Shown here piece by piece: positions 1 through 7,959 of a stretch of DNA of 38,796 bases. The DNA comes from Acidobacteriota bacterium. Lineage in GTDB: Bacteria; Acidobacteriota; Terriglobia; Bryobacterales; Bryobacteraceae. Location: positions 1-38,796 of the forward strand of contig JACOSH010000231.1 in NCBI GenBank assembly GCA_016178945.1, read 5' to 3'. The translations under genes and the position numbers were made by a program. Each line of letters begins with the position of its first letter. The first letter of the stretch is position 1. Under the pieces are notes generated by a model. It worked only from the letters and a program-made list of their open reading frames with translations. It was not told where the DNA came from and made no database searches.

Positions 1-110
1 ACACGCTGGCGCGTGTCGGAGCTGATGTCCCGGTGGTTTCGCAGGACCTTGGAAACCGTCACCACGGAGACGCCAAGGTCCTTGGCGATGTCTTTCATGC
101 GGACGGGCAT
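1..110 (-). CDS. LacI-family transcriptional regulator, N-terminal fragment
   Basis: Only the first 36 codons lie in the window; the gene runs off the left edge. The start ATG is at 110-108. The peptide begins MPVRMKDIAKDLGVSVVTVS and continues KVLRNHRDISSDTRQRV. This is the LacI-type helix-turn-helix: helix 1 MKDIAKDLG, then recognition helix VSVVTVSKVL. The missing remainder should be a periplasmic-binding-protein-like sugar-sensing domain. No clear Shine-Dalgarno precedes the ATG. The gene lies 65 nt downstream of, and on the same strand as, receptor 1, separated by a palindromic repeat. Such a pairing usually means the regulator controls uptake and breakdown of a saccharide; that link is inference here. 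The family call is secure and the effector unknown. Confidence 0.85.
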   Translation of the reverse strand, partial: MPVRMKDIAKDLGVSVVTVSKVLRNHRDISSDTRQR

Positions 111-116
111 AAGGAA

Positions 117-168
117 GGTGGCAGGTGTTAGGTGTCAGGTGCGCCCTAACACCTGACACCTAACACCT
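117..168. repeat. Palindrome built from heptanucleotide tandem repeats
   Basis: The left arm is made of 7-mers: GGTGGCA (117-123), GGTGTTA (124-130), GGTGTCA (131-137), then GGTG. The right arm is TAACACC (147-153), TGACACC (154-160), TAACACC (161-167). Positions 123-141 and 150-168 are perfect 19-nt inverted repeats around an 8-nt loop. The element fills the gap between the receptor stop (176) and the LacI start (110). It could act as a terminator or mRNA-end stabiliser, although no T-run follows. Confidence 0.8.
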
Positions 169-175
169 TCCTGGA

Positions 176-3100
176 TCAGAACGCGTAACGGAGCCCAAAC
201 TGGATCTGCCGCGCGGCGGTGGCGCTAGTAACTTTGCCGAACGCCGACGAGGAGTAGCTGCTGTTCGGGTTGCCCATGCTGACGCTGTTCGGAAGATTGT
301 AGAACTCGGAGCGGAATTGGAGCAGGTGGCCTTCCTTCACCCGGAAGTCTTTCTGCAGCGAGATATCCCAGTTGTAGCGTCCCATGGCTTCGACCACATA
401 AGCGCCGGCACTGCCGTAGGTGTAGATGGCCGGCAACTGGAAGGACGAGGTGGTGAACCACTGGTCGGGTGTCTTGGGGCCGTTGTTGGGATTGGAACGC
501 AGGTCGGGGCGCTGATAAGTCCGCCCCACATTGGCGCGGTCCTGGCCCAGGAGCACGTTGACCGGCGCTCCGGTTTGCGCCCGCGTAATGCCCTCAACGG
601 ACCAGCCGCCCAAGACGAGGTTGGCCGCCGGATTCCAGCCCGCGCCGAACTTTTTGCCTTTCCCGAACGGCAATTCGTACACATAGGCAAGCTGGAAAAT
701 ATGGCGCAGGTCGATGCTGGATCGCGCCCACTCCTGGCGCAGGTTGTAGGGATTCTGGGTCCGGTACTCGGCCAGCGAGGAGGTGTTGTCCATGGCACGG
801 CCCCAGGTGTAGTTGGCGTTAAACTGTAACCCTCGGCTAAACCGTTTCACGGCGTTGGCACGGAAGGAATGATACGCGGAGGAGTACTGGTTGGCGCCCC
901 CGTCCAAGTCTCCGAAGGCCGGCATCAAGCGCCGCGGTTGGACGTCGCCGGGTCCGGGAGTGGCGGCGTTGATGGGATTGTACCCAATCTGCTTTTTGTT
1001 GGCCGAGCCCACGTAGCCGAGGTCCAGCGTCATGTCATCCATGAGCTGGCGCTGGATGGTCAGGTTCCACTGTTGGGAGTAAGGCGTCCGGTTCTCCGGA
1101 TTCTGCGGCCAGCCGCCGATGGCCGACGTGTTGCTGAACGCCGGCCCGTCGCCTGTGATCAGCAGGTCCGGGATCACCCCGGTGTTGGCCGTAAAGACCT
1201 GTTGCACGGTAAACGGCCAGAACTTGCGCATGTCCTGCAACTCCTGAACGAAGGTGGAGTTGAAGAAGATGCCGAACGCCGACCGCAGCACGGTCTTGGA
1301 ATTCACCTGGTAGGCCAGGCCGATGCGCGGGGCGAAGTCCGTGTGGTTGTTCCGCTTCAGCCCGCGGCCGAAGCCCAACGTCTTGGCGGGCTGGTTCCTC
1401 TGGCCGGTATCCGGATCGATCTCCGGATTGGTGGTGGCCCACATCAACGATCCGTAGTACCGTCCGGTGGTGGCGTCGCGCCGCACCCAGAGATTGCCCA
1501 GCCGGTCCGTCACGTCGTAGGGAGAGTTGGCGTACTCGTAGCGCAGCCCGGCGTTGATGGTGAGCTTGCTGTTTACGCGGAAGTCGTCCTGCACGAAGTA
1601 CTGATGCGCGTGGATGCGCCCGTCGGTAGTGGTGTTCCCGGTGCCCCGGCGGATCTCGGTGGGAGTGCCCAGCAGCATGGTGGCGAAGCTGTGACCGGAG
1701 TTGGAGTCGGTCGCCAGCGAGGTCAGGCGCCGGTCGAAGTCCCCGTTGCCGTTCATGGGGTTGGAGGTGTTGGTGAAGAAGATGCGGTGGCTGTAGTTGG
1801 CCCCGAACCTCACCGAGTGGCGCCCCATAACCTTGGAAAAGTTCGCAATCCACTGGTAAATCTTGTCATAGGTGATGTCGCCGCCGCCGCCCGCACCGAA
1901 CTCGCCGATGGCCGACAGCGAGGGGATCGGATCGGAGAACACGTCCCGCTGATACAGCTTGATGCCGGTCTTGTCCAGGAACTCCCCGCGGGTGATCTTG
2001 CGGTTGTAGTCCTGGCCGGGATTCTGCGGGTTGTTGTATCCGAACTTCACTTCCAGAACCGTGGTCGGACTGAAGATATGGTTCCAGGCCCCGGCATAGT
2101 TCACCGCGTCGAACCGCTGGATGCGGTAGAGATTCGGATTCGAGTTGGGATTGAACTCGCCCACGTTCTGGCTGCTGTAGCGGAAGAAGACGTTGTTCTT
2201 GGCGTTGAAAGTATGGTCCGCCCGGATGTTCCACAGATCCCGGTCGTTCCTCAGACCCTCCGTGTTCAGCAGGTTGTTGTTCAGGCCCGGCTGGTTGGGA
2301 AGGGGCATCATCGTGTCGAGGAAAAACTTGATGGCTGGGCTGATGCGCCCCTGGGGGATCCTGTTTCCGGCAAAGGGCTGCCGCAGCAGGGTGCCGTTGG
2401 GTTGCTGCACCGAAGTGAACGGATCGTAGATGGTGCGCGGCTGCTGCGTGAAGTCGCCGTTGCGCTGCTCGACGATGGGAGTGGTGCTGATGCCGGTGGT
2501 GGCCCGCCGCCGCCGGAACCCTTCCCAGTTGATGAACCAGAAGGTTTTCTCACGGCCGTTATACAGCTTGGGGACTATCATGGGACCACCCAGGGTGAAC
2601 CCGTACTGGTTCTGGCGGAAGGGAACTTTGCCCTGCCCCTGGCGGTTGGCGAAGTAATCGTTGGCGTCGAACTTGTCGTTGCGCAGATACTCGTACATGC
2701 TGCCGTGCAGGTCGCGCGTTCCGGACTTGATGGCGATGTTGACGTTGGAGCCCGCCGAGCGCCCGAATTCCGCCGAGGTGTTGTTGAGCACGCGGAACTC
2801 CTGGATCGAATCCATGGGCGGCGATGCGCCGGGCGAGTTCATCATCATGAAGTTGTTGTCCACGCCGTCAACGGTGAAATTGTTGTCCTGGCGGCGCTGG
2901 CCGTTCACCGAGATGAGCTGCGTGCCCGAGAAGGTTCCGCGCGACTGGCTGCCGCCTTGGTCGCTGGTGCCCGGCAGCAGCAGGATCAGACGGGTGTAGT
3001 TGCGGCCGTTCACCGGCAGGCGCGCCAGCTCCGAGCCCGTCACCGTGCCGCCGACCGAGGCCTCTTGCGTCTGCAGAATGGAGGCCGTCGCCGCCACCTC

Positions 3101-3448
3101 CACCGTCTCGGTGACCTGGCCCACTTCAAGTTGGAAATCCACTTTGACGTTGGACGCGACTTCCAGCACCACTCCCGGCGCGACTTTGCTCTTGAAGCCC
3201 GGCGCCGAGGCCGTCACTTCGTAGGTCCCGGGGTTGAGGGGAAAGACGCGATACGTTCCCAGTTCGTTGGTGGTCACCTGGCGGCTCACACCGGTGCCGG
3301 TGTTCTTGACCACGATCACCGCTCCGACTACCGCGCCGGCCTGCGGGTCCGTCACGCCACCGACCAACGTGGCGTTGGTGGTCTGACTCCAAGCCATCGA
3401 AGCCAGCACGAACCCCATACCCAGCGCAAACACGAGTTTTCGGCCCAT
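176..3448 (-). CDS. TonB-dependent receptor with carboxypeptidase-regulatory-like N-terminus (receptor 1)
   Basis: A 1090-residue outer-membrane receptor of the large acidobacterial Oar-like type. Residues 1-22 (MGRKLVFALGMGFVLASMAWSQ) are a Sec signal peptide. About 23-105 form a carboxypeptidase-regulatory-like Ig-fold domain (TLVGGVTDPQAGAVVGA, then GTYRVFPLNPGTYEVTASAPGFK). A plug domain follows with the LPVNGRNYTRLILLLPG block and VDGVDNN. The remainder is a 22-strand-type barrel ending in LRYAF, with the aromatic C-terminus expected for outer-membrane insertion. I chose the ATG at 3448 over an upstream in-frame ATG because it gives a clean signal peptide and has AAAGGAGG at 3455-3462. 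A strong promoter lies just upstream. The adjacent LacI gene suggests a carbohydrate-derived substrate, but the ligand is unknown. Confidence 0.93.
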   Translation of the reverse strand: MGRKLVFALGMGFVLASMAWSQTTNATLVGGVTDPQAGAVVGAVIVVKNTGTGVSRQVTTNELGTYRVFPLNPGTYEVTASAPGFKSKVAPGVVLEVASNVKVDFQLEVGQVTETVEVAATASILQTQEASVGGTVTGSELARLPVNGRNYTRLILLLPGTSDQGGSQSRGTFSGTQLISVNGQRRQDNNFTVDGVDNNFMMMNSPGASPPMDSIQEFRVLNNTSAEFGRSAGSNVNIAIKSGTRDLHGSMYEYLRNDKFDANDYFANRQGQGKVPFRQNQYGFTLGGPMIVPKLYNGREKTFWFINWEGFRRRRATTGISTTPIVEQRNGDFTQQPRTIYDPFTSVQQPNGTLLRQPFAGNRIPQGRISPAIKFFLDTMMPLPNQPGLNNNLLNTEGLRNDRDLWNIRADHTFNAKNNVFFRYSSQNVGEFNPNSNPNLYRIQRFDAVNYAGAWNHIFSPTTVLEVKFGYNNPQNPGQDYNRKITRGEFLDKTGIKLYQRDVFSDPIPSLSAIGEFGAGGGGDITYDKIYQWIANFSKVMGRHSVRFGANYSHRIFFTNTSNPMNGNGDFDRRLTSLATDSNSGHSFATMLLGTPTEIRRGTGNTTTDGRIHAHQYFVQDDFRVNSKLTINAGLRYEYANSPYDVTDRLGNLWVRRDATTGRYYGSLMWATTNPEIDPDTGQRNQPAKTLGFGRGLKRNNHTDFAPRIGLAYQVNSKTVLRSAFGIFFNSTFVQELQDMRKFWPFTVQQVFTANTGVIPDLLITGDGPAFSNTSAIGGWPQNPENRTPYSQQWNLTIQRQLMDDMTLDLGYVGSANKKQIGYNPINAATPGPGDVQPRRLMPAFGDLDGGANQYSSAYHSFRANAVKRFSRGLQFNANYTWGRAMDNTSSLAEYRTQNPYNLRQEWARSSIDLRHIFQLAYVYELPFGKGKKFGAGWNPAANLVLGGWSVEGITRAQTGAPVNVLLGQDRANVGRTYQRPDLRSNPNNGPKTPDQWFTTSSFQLPAIYTYGSAGAYVVEAMGRYNWDISLQKDFRVKEGHLLQFRSEFYNLPNSVSMGNPNSSYSSSAFGKVTSATAARQIQFGLRYAF

Positions 3449-3454
3449 ATGAAC

Positions 3455-3505
3455 CCTCCTTTCGAGCTTTCCGGGGAGCATATCACGGCGGAGGCTGAGT
3501 GTCAA
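3455..3505 (-). promoter_or_regulatory. Sigma70-type promoter and RBS of receptor 1
   Basis: Read on the minus strand: TTGACA (3505-3500), a 17-nt spacer, then TATGCT (3482-3477). A Shine-Dalgarno AAAGGAGG (3462-3455) lies 6 nt before the ATG at 3448. The -35 is a perfect consensus match. Confidence 0.7.
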
Positions 3506-3520
3506 TATCGATTACGTTAA
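3500..3520 (-). promoter_or_regulatory. Possible LacI-type operator overlapping the -35 of receptor 1
   Basis: The minus strand reads GTAATCGATATTGACA, with the ATCGAT core at 3507-3512. A related box, GTTATCGATTTC, occurs about 120 bp upstream with its ATCGAT core at 3630-3635. LacI-family operators commonly have a central CG dyad, and a LacI gene lies just downstream of the receptor. The flanking symmetry is poor, so this is a suggestion only. Confidence 0.3.
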
Positions 3521-3552
3521 ACTTCGCCAGCCGCCAGGCTGCAGGCGAAGTT
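3520..3552. terminator. Hairpin between the truncated gene and receptor 1
   Basis: Arms AACTTCGCC (3520-3528) and GGCGAAGTT (3544-3552) pair over 9 bp. An inner AGCC/GGCT stem adds 4 bp. T-runs on both sides are short. The position fits termination of the minus-strand HAD transcript before the receptor promoter. Apart from this hairpin and the second ATCGAT box, I see nothing else in 3553-3645. Confidence 0.4.
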
Positions 3553-3645
3553 TTGGTAAGTCCTTATTGATGTGTCGATTGTACTGGATTGTCCGGTTTG
3601 GTCTAAGTTCCTAGCCGAGGGTCTCGGAAATCGATAACTGGAGGG

Positions 3646-3906
3646 TTACGACTCCCGGTACAGGCCCGTGAAGAGCCGAGTCATGTTCATGCCGCCGGCG
3701 GCCAAGGTATCAAGATAGCGGTGGTAGTCGAAATCAGCATGGAGGACCTGGCCGTAGTGCCCGGCCGATGTGATCAGGAGGGTGGGCTTGCCACGGAAAA
3801 GGAAGTAGCGTGGATTCTCCGGGTGGAGGCGCAGAGGTTCGGCCCCACAGGCCCACAGTCCAGACAGCAGCAAAAGAAGAAAGCGGGAAGATAGCATGGA
3901 ATTCAC
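3646..3906 (-). pseudogene. Truncated glycoside-hydrolase-like exported protein, N-terminal stub
   Basis: An 86-codon ORF from a GTG at 3906 (or the ATG at 3897) to TAA. It begins with a signal peptide (SSRFLLLLLSGLWACGAEP) and continues LRLHPENPRYFLFRGKPTLL. It also contains HYGQVLHADFDYHRYLDTLAAGG and NMTRLFTGLYRES. This matches, from memory, the first ~85 residues of large exported acidobacterial proteins with a GH5/DUF4038-like TIM barrel. There the corresponding segment runs on through a Y-x-E-P motif for several hundred residues. Here a stop follows directly and no continuation is visible in other frames of the downstream ~200 nt. The GTG overlaps the HAD stop (GTGA). I read it as a deletion remnant; a genuine short lipoprotein-like peptide is less likely. 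Confidence 0.6.
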
Positions 3907-4508
3907 GAAATGCGGGCCCGCACGGCCTCGGCTACCTGGGCGGGACTGGAGACTCGAATCACATCAAACCCGGCCGCCCGCGCGCTGGCGACTCCGGCCT
4001 CGGAGTCTTCCACCACCAACGGGTGCGTGGCGCGCAACAGTTCCGCGGCGCGCAGATAGGGGTCGGGCGCCGGTTTCAGCCGCGCGACGTCGCCGCCATA
4101 GACGGCGGCTTGCAGGCAGGTAGCCAGCCCGCTGCGCTCCAGCACCGGCTCCACTTCCAGACGGCCGCTGGAAGTCACCACCGCCAGCCGGTAATCCCTC
4201 AATCCGTGGAGGAGCGCAAGGGTCTCCGGGCGGCACACATCCATTTCAGCGATACGGCGCCGGAACAGCTCCTTTTTCACCTCGTAGAGCGGCAACAACG
4301 ACTCGACCGCCGGAGGCCGCTCGGCCCGCGCGGCGAAAAGCTCGAGCATGGCCCGGTCCGAGACGCCGATGCAGTCGCGTCGGTAGGTTTCCCAATCCAG
4401 ATGAAGCCCGGCGGGAGCCAGGATCTCGGCCCAGCAGGCGTAATGCAGGGGTTCGGTGTCGGCCAGCACGCCGTCGAAGTCGAACAGGATGGCGTCGTAG
4501 CGGTTCAA
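3903..4508 (-). CDS. HAD-superfamily phosphatase, beta-phosphoglucomutase-like
   Basis: A 201-residue cytoplasmic HAD hydrolase with all four motifs. Motif I is DFDGVLADTEP with nucleophile D10 and acid/base D12. Motif II is VVTSSG, motif III the lysine in RLKPAPDPY, and motif IV EDSEAG. A helical cap of subclass I type sits between motifs I and II. Relatives act on sugar phosphates or similar small phosphoesters; the exact substrate cannot be read from sequence. The start is a TTG at 4508 whose last bases overlap the M48 stop (TTGA). No in-frame ATG lies upstream within reach, so translation is probably coupled to the protease gene. The next ORF downstream again overlaps by 4 nt (GTGA). The DxD motif and ED dyad make the family call firm. 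Confidence 0.88.
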   Translation of the reverse strand: MNRYDAILFDFDGVLADTEPLHYACWAEILAPAGLHLDWETYRRDCIGVSDRAMLELFAARAERPPAVESLLPLYEVKKELFRRRIAEMDVCRPETLALLHGLRDYRLAVVTSSGRLEVEPVLERSGLATCLQAAVYGGDVARLKPAPDPYLRAAELLRATHPLVVEDSEAGVASARAAGFDVIRVSSPAQVAEAVRARIS

Positions 4509-5845
4509 TTGCTGAACCGGATGGATTGCAGCATGTCCTCGAAGGTCCGCTGCAAATTGCGGAACTCGCGCTCCGGGGCGATGAACACCATGTAGAAGAC
4601 GCCTTCGGGCCGCTCGACCGTCACCAGCATGTCGACCTCGGCCTGACCCGGATAGGGCGACTCGCTGGCCAGCGTGGTGACCAAGGCGCTGCTGCCGTCC
4701 ACGCGCAGGCGGCGCTGGTCGCGCGACACGGTGTGGATGCTGGGATTGGCGGCGTGGAGGCTGTGGATCAATTCGTCGGTGTAGCCCCGCAGATTGCGCG
4801 CGCGACTGTCCTTGGGGAAGAAGTAACTGACCATCGCCCCGTAGCCCACTTGGACGCCGTTTCGCGTCTGGATCAGACCCTCCCGCGGCGCGATGGTCAT
4901 GGAGGCGGCGTTGTTGTCACCGAAAACCTGCCAGCTATCCGGATAGGAGAGTCCGAATTCCCTGCCCCGCAATTGGCGATAGCCCCCGGTGGGAGGCGGC
5001 GGCAAGACCACAGCTCCGCCGCCCGGTCCAGTGGGAACCTGCGGGCCGCCCGCAAACTGAACCGCGATGGCTTTCATGCGGGAGAAATCGCCGGCCGAGG
5101 CGTCATAGTTGCGCCGCGGCAGGGCCCGGATCTCCTCTTCGATGGCCTTGACCCGGTTGCCCGGGTTGGGGTGATCGGAGAGAAACTGCGGCGCGCGCGA
5201 GCCGCCCTCGGCTTCCAGCTTCTCGAAGAAGCGAGCCAGCTCCAGGGGGTTGTAGCCGGCGTTGTTCATCAGCCTTGCGCCCAACAGGTCGGCCTGGTTC
5301 TCGGCGGTGCGGGAGAACTTCAGCATCACACCCACCGCGCCGATCTGGGCCAGTTGCGCCCACAGATTGCTGCCCGTGATCACTCCCGCCAGGATGGCCG
5401 GGATCTGGAGAAAATTGGCCTTCGAGGCCTGGTTGGTGCCGTGACGCAAAGCCACGTGCGAGATCTCGTGAGCTAGGACCCCGGCCACCTGCGCCTCATT
5501 GTCGGCGGCGGCCAGCAGTCCGGTTTGGACAAAGGCCGGGCCTCCGGGCAGCGCGAAGGCATTGATGCTTCGCTCGTTGACCACCGTGAAGGTGTAGGGA
5601 TAATCGTCGGCCTCGGGCTGCGAAGCCAGCCGCCGGCCGAGCCGACCGATGTAGTCCTGCAACTCACGGTTGTCGACCACCTGCACCTGGCGCCGGATCT
5701 GGTTGGCATATTCCCGGCCAAGCTGGATGTCCTGTTGCTTGGAGAAAAGGTTCAGACCTGGCTTGATCGGCTCTCCCGGCTTGCGCGCCCACGCGGGCAG
5801 CGCCAGAGCCAGCGTCAGGACGAACAGGAGACGGCGAGGTTGCAT
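4505..5845 (-). CDS. M48-family zinc metalloprotease, exported (BepA-like)
   Basis: 446 residues from the ATG at 5845. A GTG nine bases upstream is possible, but TAGGTG sits better before the ATG. Residues 1-20 are a Sec signal peptide (MQPRRLLFVLTLALALPAWA). The peptidase domain carries HEISH (H126, E127, H130), with a third zinc ligand in ENQAD (E182). It is preceded by NAFALPGGPAFVQTGLL, typical of periplasmic M48 proteins such as BepA. After about residue 275 a proline/glycine linker leads to a C-terminal domain of ~170 residues (REFGLSYPDSWQVFG onward). That part resembles PsbP/DUF1795-like modules and may bind substrate. The likely role is periplasmic quality control of outer-membrane proteins, which would suit a cell with many large receptors; this is inference. 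The downstream HAD gene overlaps by 4 nt. Confidence 0.88.
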   Translation of the reverse strand: MQPRRLLFVLTLALALPAWARKPGEPIKPGLNLFSKQQDIQLGREYANQIRRQVQVVDNRELQDYIGRLGRRLASQPEADDYPYTFTVVNERSINAFALPGGPAFVQTGLLAAADNEAQVAGVLAHEISHVALRHGTNQASKANFLQIPAILAGVITGSNLWAQLAQIGAVGVMLKFSRTAENQADLLGARLMNNAGYNPLELARFFEKLEAEGGSRAPQFLSDHPNPGNRVKAIEEEIRALPRRNYDASAGDFSRMKAIAVQFAGGPQVPTGPGGGAVVLPPPPTGGYRQLRGREFGLSYPDSWQVFGDNNAASMTIAPREGLIQTRNGVQVGYGAMVSYFFPKDSRARNLRGYTDELIHSLHAANPSIHTVSRDQRRLRVDGSSALVTTLASESPYPGQAEVDMLVTVERPEGVFYMVFIAPEREFRNLQRTFEDMLQSIRFSN

Positions 5846-5898
5846 GGCGGGCACCTACAAACCAGGATACGTCATTTCATCAACCCAAGTTTCATCAT

Positions 5899-5946
5899 CC
5901 TAATTCCTTTTGCCTTTTGGTTTTTGCCTCTTGCCTTCTTGTCTTT
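5899..5946. repeat. Low-complexity pyrimidine tract with TTTTGCC-like units
   Basis: Directly after the LssY_C gene stop, the plus strand is almost purely pyrimidine plus G, with repeated units such as CCTTTTG, TTTTTGCC and CTTGCC. On the coding strand it is a purine-rich 3' tail. It forms no hairpin. Function unknown; composition differs sharply from the surrounding GC-rich genes. Confidence 0.5.
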
Positions 5947-7923
5947 CTACTGGCTCCGGTCCACAAACCGAACCAACGCCTCCAACAACGCCGCTCTCGG
6001 ATACCGCCCCTTGTCCATCACTGCCCGGACAGCTTTGTCTTCGGACTTGTCGAAGGGCAGCGCCACCGCCAGGTGGTCGGCGCGCGCCGCGCCCAGGTAC
6101 GTGGCGCCGGGCACGATGGCGTCCCGCTTGGTGAGCTGGGCGTCCTGCTCCGGATCAAAGACCGAGAGCAGTTGCCAGGCCTGCTGGAGCATCTTGGAGG
6201 TGGTGGTCTTGTCGGAAACCGCGGCCAGCGAAAACGTGGGCACGACCGGGTTGGGATAGCGGGCCAGAAAGGCCTGGCGCACGTCCCGGCGCAGGCTCTT
6301 CAGGCCGGTGGATAGATCGCCCTTGCAGCCGCCCAGGTTGAGCTGCTGCATCCAGCGGTCGGCCAGGCCGGGAAGCGCGTCGGCGATCGGCGATCCGCCT
6401 ATGGCGCCGGCCACGGTGATGAAGGCAGCCACGGCGGAGGCGGCGTCGGGCTCGGTCGCCAGCGCCACTTGCAGGTCGGGCGCGCCCTTGCTGTAGCCCA
6501 CCACAATGTACTTGCGGGAGTCCGCCCGCATGTGCTCGCGCAGGTACTGCGCGATCTGGCGGGCGTTGGCTTCGCAGGAATCGTTGGGCACCGCCAGCAG
6601 CTCTACCGTAAGACCGTGCTTGTCCCGGAGGTGTTGCTGTCCTTCCTGGAACGCCGGGGCGTTTGACGCGCAGGAGTTCATGATGCCCGGGACGATCAGC
6701 ACCCGCCGCCGGCCGGGCATGGCCGCCAGAGCCAGATCGCTCTTGCCGCGCGCGTGCAGGTATTGATCGCAGCCGCCCCAGTCGCCGCCATCCGGATTCT
6801 CCTGCTGGAGGACGGAACAGAAAAGGTCGGCGAAGGCCCCGGTGGAGTCGTTCTCCGATGGAGTCAGGTAGATGACGAGGGTCTTGCCGTCCGAGCGGAA
6901 GCTGCCGCCGGTGGCCGTCTTGGCCCCGGTGATGGGCTGCGACGGCGTCACCATCTCGAGCTTGGCCACCAGGCCGGTCTCATTCAGGGACTGGCCGATA
7001 AAATCGCGCTCCTTGTCCACTTCCGGGTCGATCTTGTGGGTGACGCTGTTGTTGCGCTGATCGCGCTCGAAGCCGATGTCGTGCGTGCCGGCGCCCACCC
7101 AGAGGGTCTGGCCGCCGATCTCGATGGGCGCTTTCCAGAGCCGCAGATGATGGCGCGCGGCCACCACGGCGATCGGGTCGGCGTGGGCCATGCCGAAATC
7201 CTGGGCGCGTCCGAACAGGTTCAGCTCGCTCATGGGAAGCTGCGTGTAGGCCTGCTTGGACAGGCTGGCGAACACGCCGTGCAGCAGGGCGTCCTTGGTG
7301 GAACGATCCACCTGCACCCAGCCGGCGGCCTGGAAGGCCTGCCTCATCTTCTCTTCCGAGCCCAGTATCAGGAAGTTGACGCGGTCGCCGGCGTTCCCGT
7401 CTTTGTCCGCAATCCGGCTCGGCAGTTTGTCTACGTGCTCGGCGGTCACCCGCGGAAGATTGACAGCAGCCGGAGCCCGGGCCGCCGCGGACCCGCGCCC
7501 GGTGAATTCGATCTTCACGTGAAAGCTGCCCTCTGCGCTCTCGTTGGCCGTCTGGTTGATGCCCAGAAAGAGACGCCCGGCGCGCGGCGGGTGAATTTCG
7601 CGGCGGGAACCTACCGGGAAGGGCTGGGCGGCTTCGTTGGACCCGATGCGCCCGATCAGCGCGCCGCGCCCGGCTTCGTTGATGGGGAGCGCGCGCACCA
7701 GGTCCCTCCATCCGCGCGACAGCCCTTCGGGGCCGTTTTCTTTCGATTGCGCGAAGCGGAGCGCCCCTGTGGCGGTGATCAGCAGGGTATCACCGGCCTG
7801 CACATCCACGCCGGAATCCATCCAGCGCTGCGTGCCGGCGACATCGAGCTCATAAGAATTCTTCGGCGCCTGCGCCAGGAGCGCGAGCGCCACGGCGGCG
7901 ATTACAAGGCTGGGTTTGCTCAT
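5947..7923 (-). CDS. PA-IL-like lectin fold + LssY_C domain + serine hydrolase fusion
   Basis: 658 residues in three parts after a signal peptide (about 1-19, SKPSLVIAAVALALLAQAP). Residues ~22-145 resemble the calcium-dependent PA-IL/LecA-like fold: TQRWMDSGVDVQAGD, GALIGRIG, GRLFLGINQ. Residues ~160-325 match the LssY C-terminal domain (VNFLILGSEEKMRQAFQAAGW, RHHLRLWKAP, HKIDPEVDKERDF). Residues ~405-650 form an alpha/beta-hydrolase with nucleophile elbow GYSKG (S478), a plausible acid D601 (TKRDAIVPG) and H617 (ADHLAVALP). The start ATG lies 7 nt after a TATGCT box, so the mRNA may be leaderless, though GAGG is close by. The LssY_C function is not well known. I infer a secreted or periplasmic esterase/lipase that binds glycan or lipid. 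Alternative upstream starts give no signal peptide at the N-terminus. Confidence 0.8.
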   Translation of the reverse strand: MSKPSLVIAAVALALLAQAPKNSYELDVAGTQRWMDSGVDVQAGDTLLITATGALRFAQSKENGPEGLSRGWRDLVRALPINEAGRGALIGRIGSNEAAQPFPVGSRREIHPPRAGRLFLGINQTANESAEGSFHVKIEFTGRGSAAARAPAAVNLPRVTAEHVDKLPSRIADKDGNAGDRVNFLILGSEEKMRQAFQAAGWVQVDRSTKDALLHGVFASLSKQAYTQLPMSELNLFGRAQDFGMAHADPIAVVAARHHLRLWKAPIEIGGQTLWVGAGTHDIGFERDQRNNSVTHKIDPEVDKERDFIGQSLNETGLVAKLEMVTPSQPITGAKTATGGSFRSDGKTLVIYLTPSENDSTGAFADLFCSVLQQENPDGGDWGGCDQYLHARGKSDLALAAMPGRRRVLIVPGIMNSCASNAPAFQEGQQHLRDKHGLTVELLAVPNDSCEANARQIAQYLREHMRADSRKYIVVGYSKGAPDLQVALATEPDAASAVAAFITVAGAIGGSPIADALPGLADRWMQQLNLGGCKGDLSTGLKSLRRDVRQAFLARYPNPVVPTFSLAAVSDKTTTSKMLQQAWQLLSVFDPEQDAQLTKRDAIVPGATYLGAARADHLAVALPFDKSEDKAVRAVMDKGRYPRAALLEALVRFVDRSQ

Positions 7924-7930
7924 CGTCCTC

Positions 7931-7959
7931 AGCATACCGGCGGGGAGGCCGGAGATCAA
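7931..7959 (-). promoter_or_regulatory. Promoter of the LssY_C fusion gene
   Basis: The minus strand reads TTGATC (7959-7954), a 17-nt spacer, then TATGCT (7936-7931). The ATG starts 7 nt after the -10. The promoter overlaps the tail of the decayed permease gene, so the downstream gene can be expressed independently. Confidence 0.55.

Noticed and set aside
869-3520. 883-codon open frame on the plus strand opposite receptor 1
   Set aside because: Antisense shadow of a GC-rich gene: no domain, no signal, composition skewed to R/G/V/A, while the minus frame gives a complete receptor.
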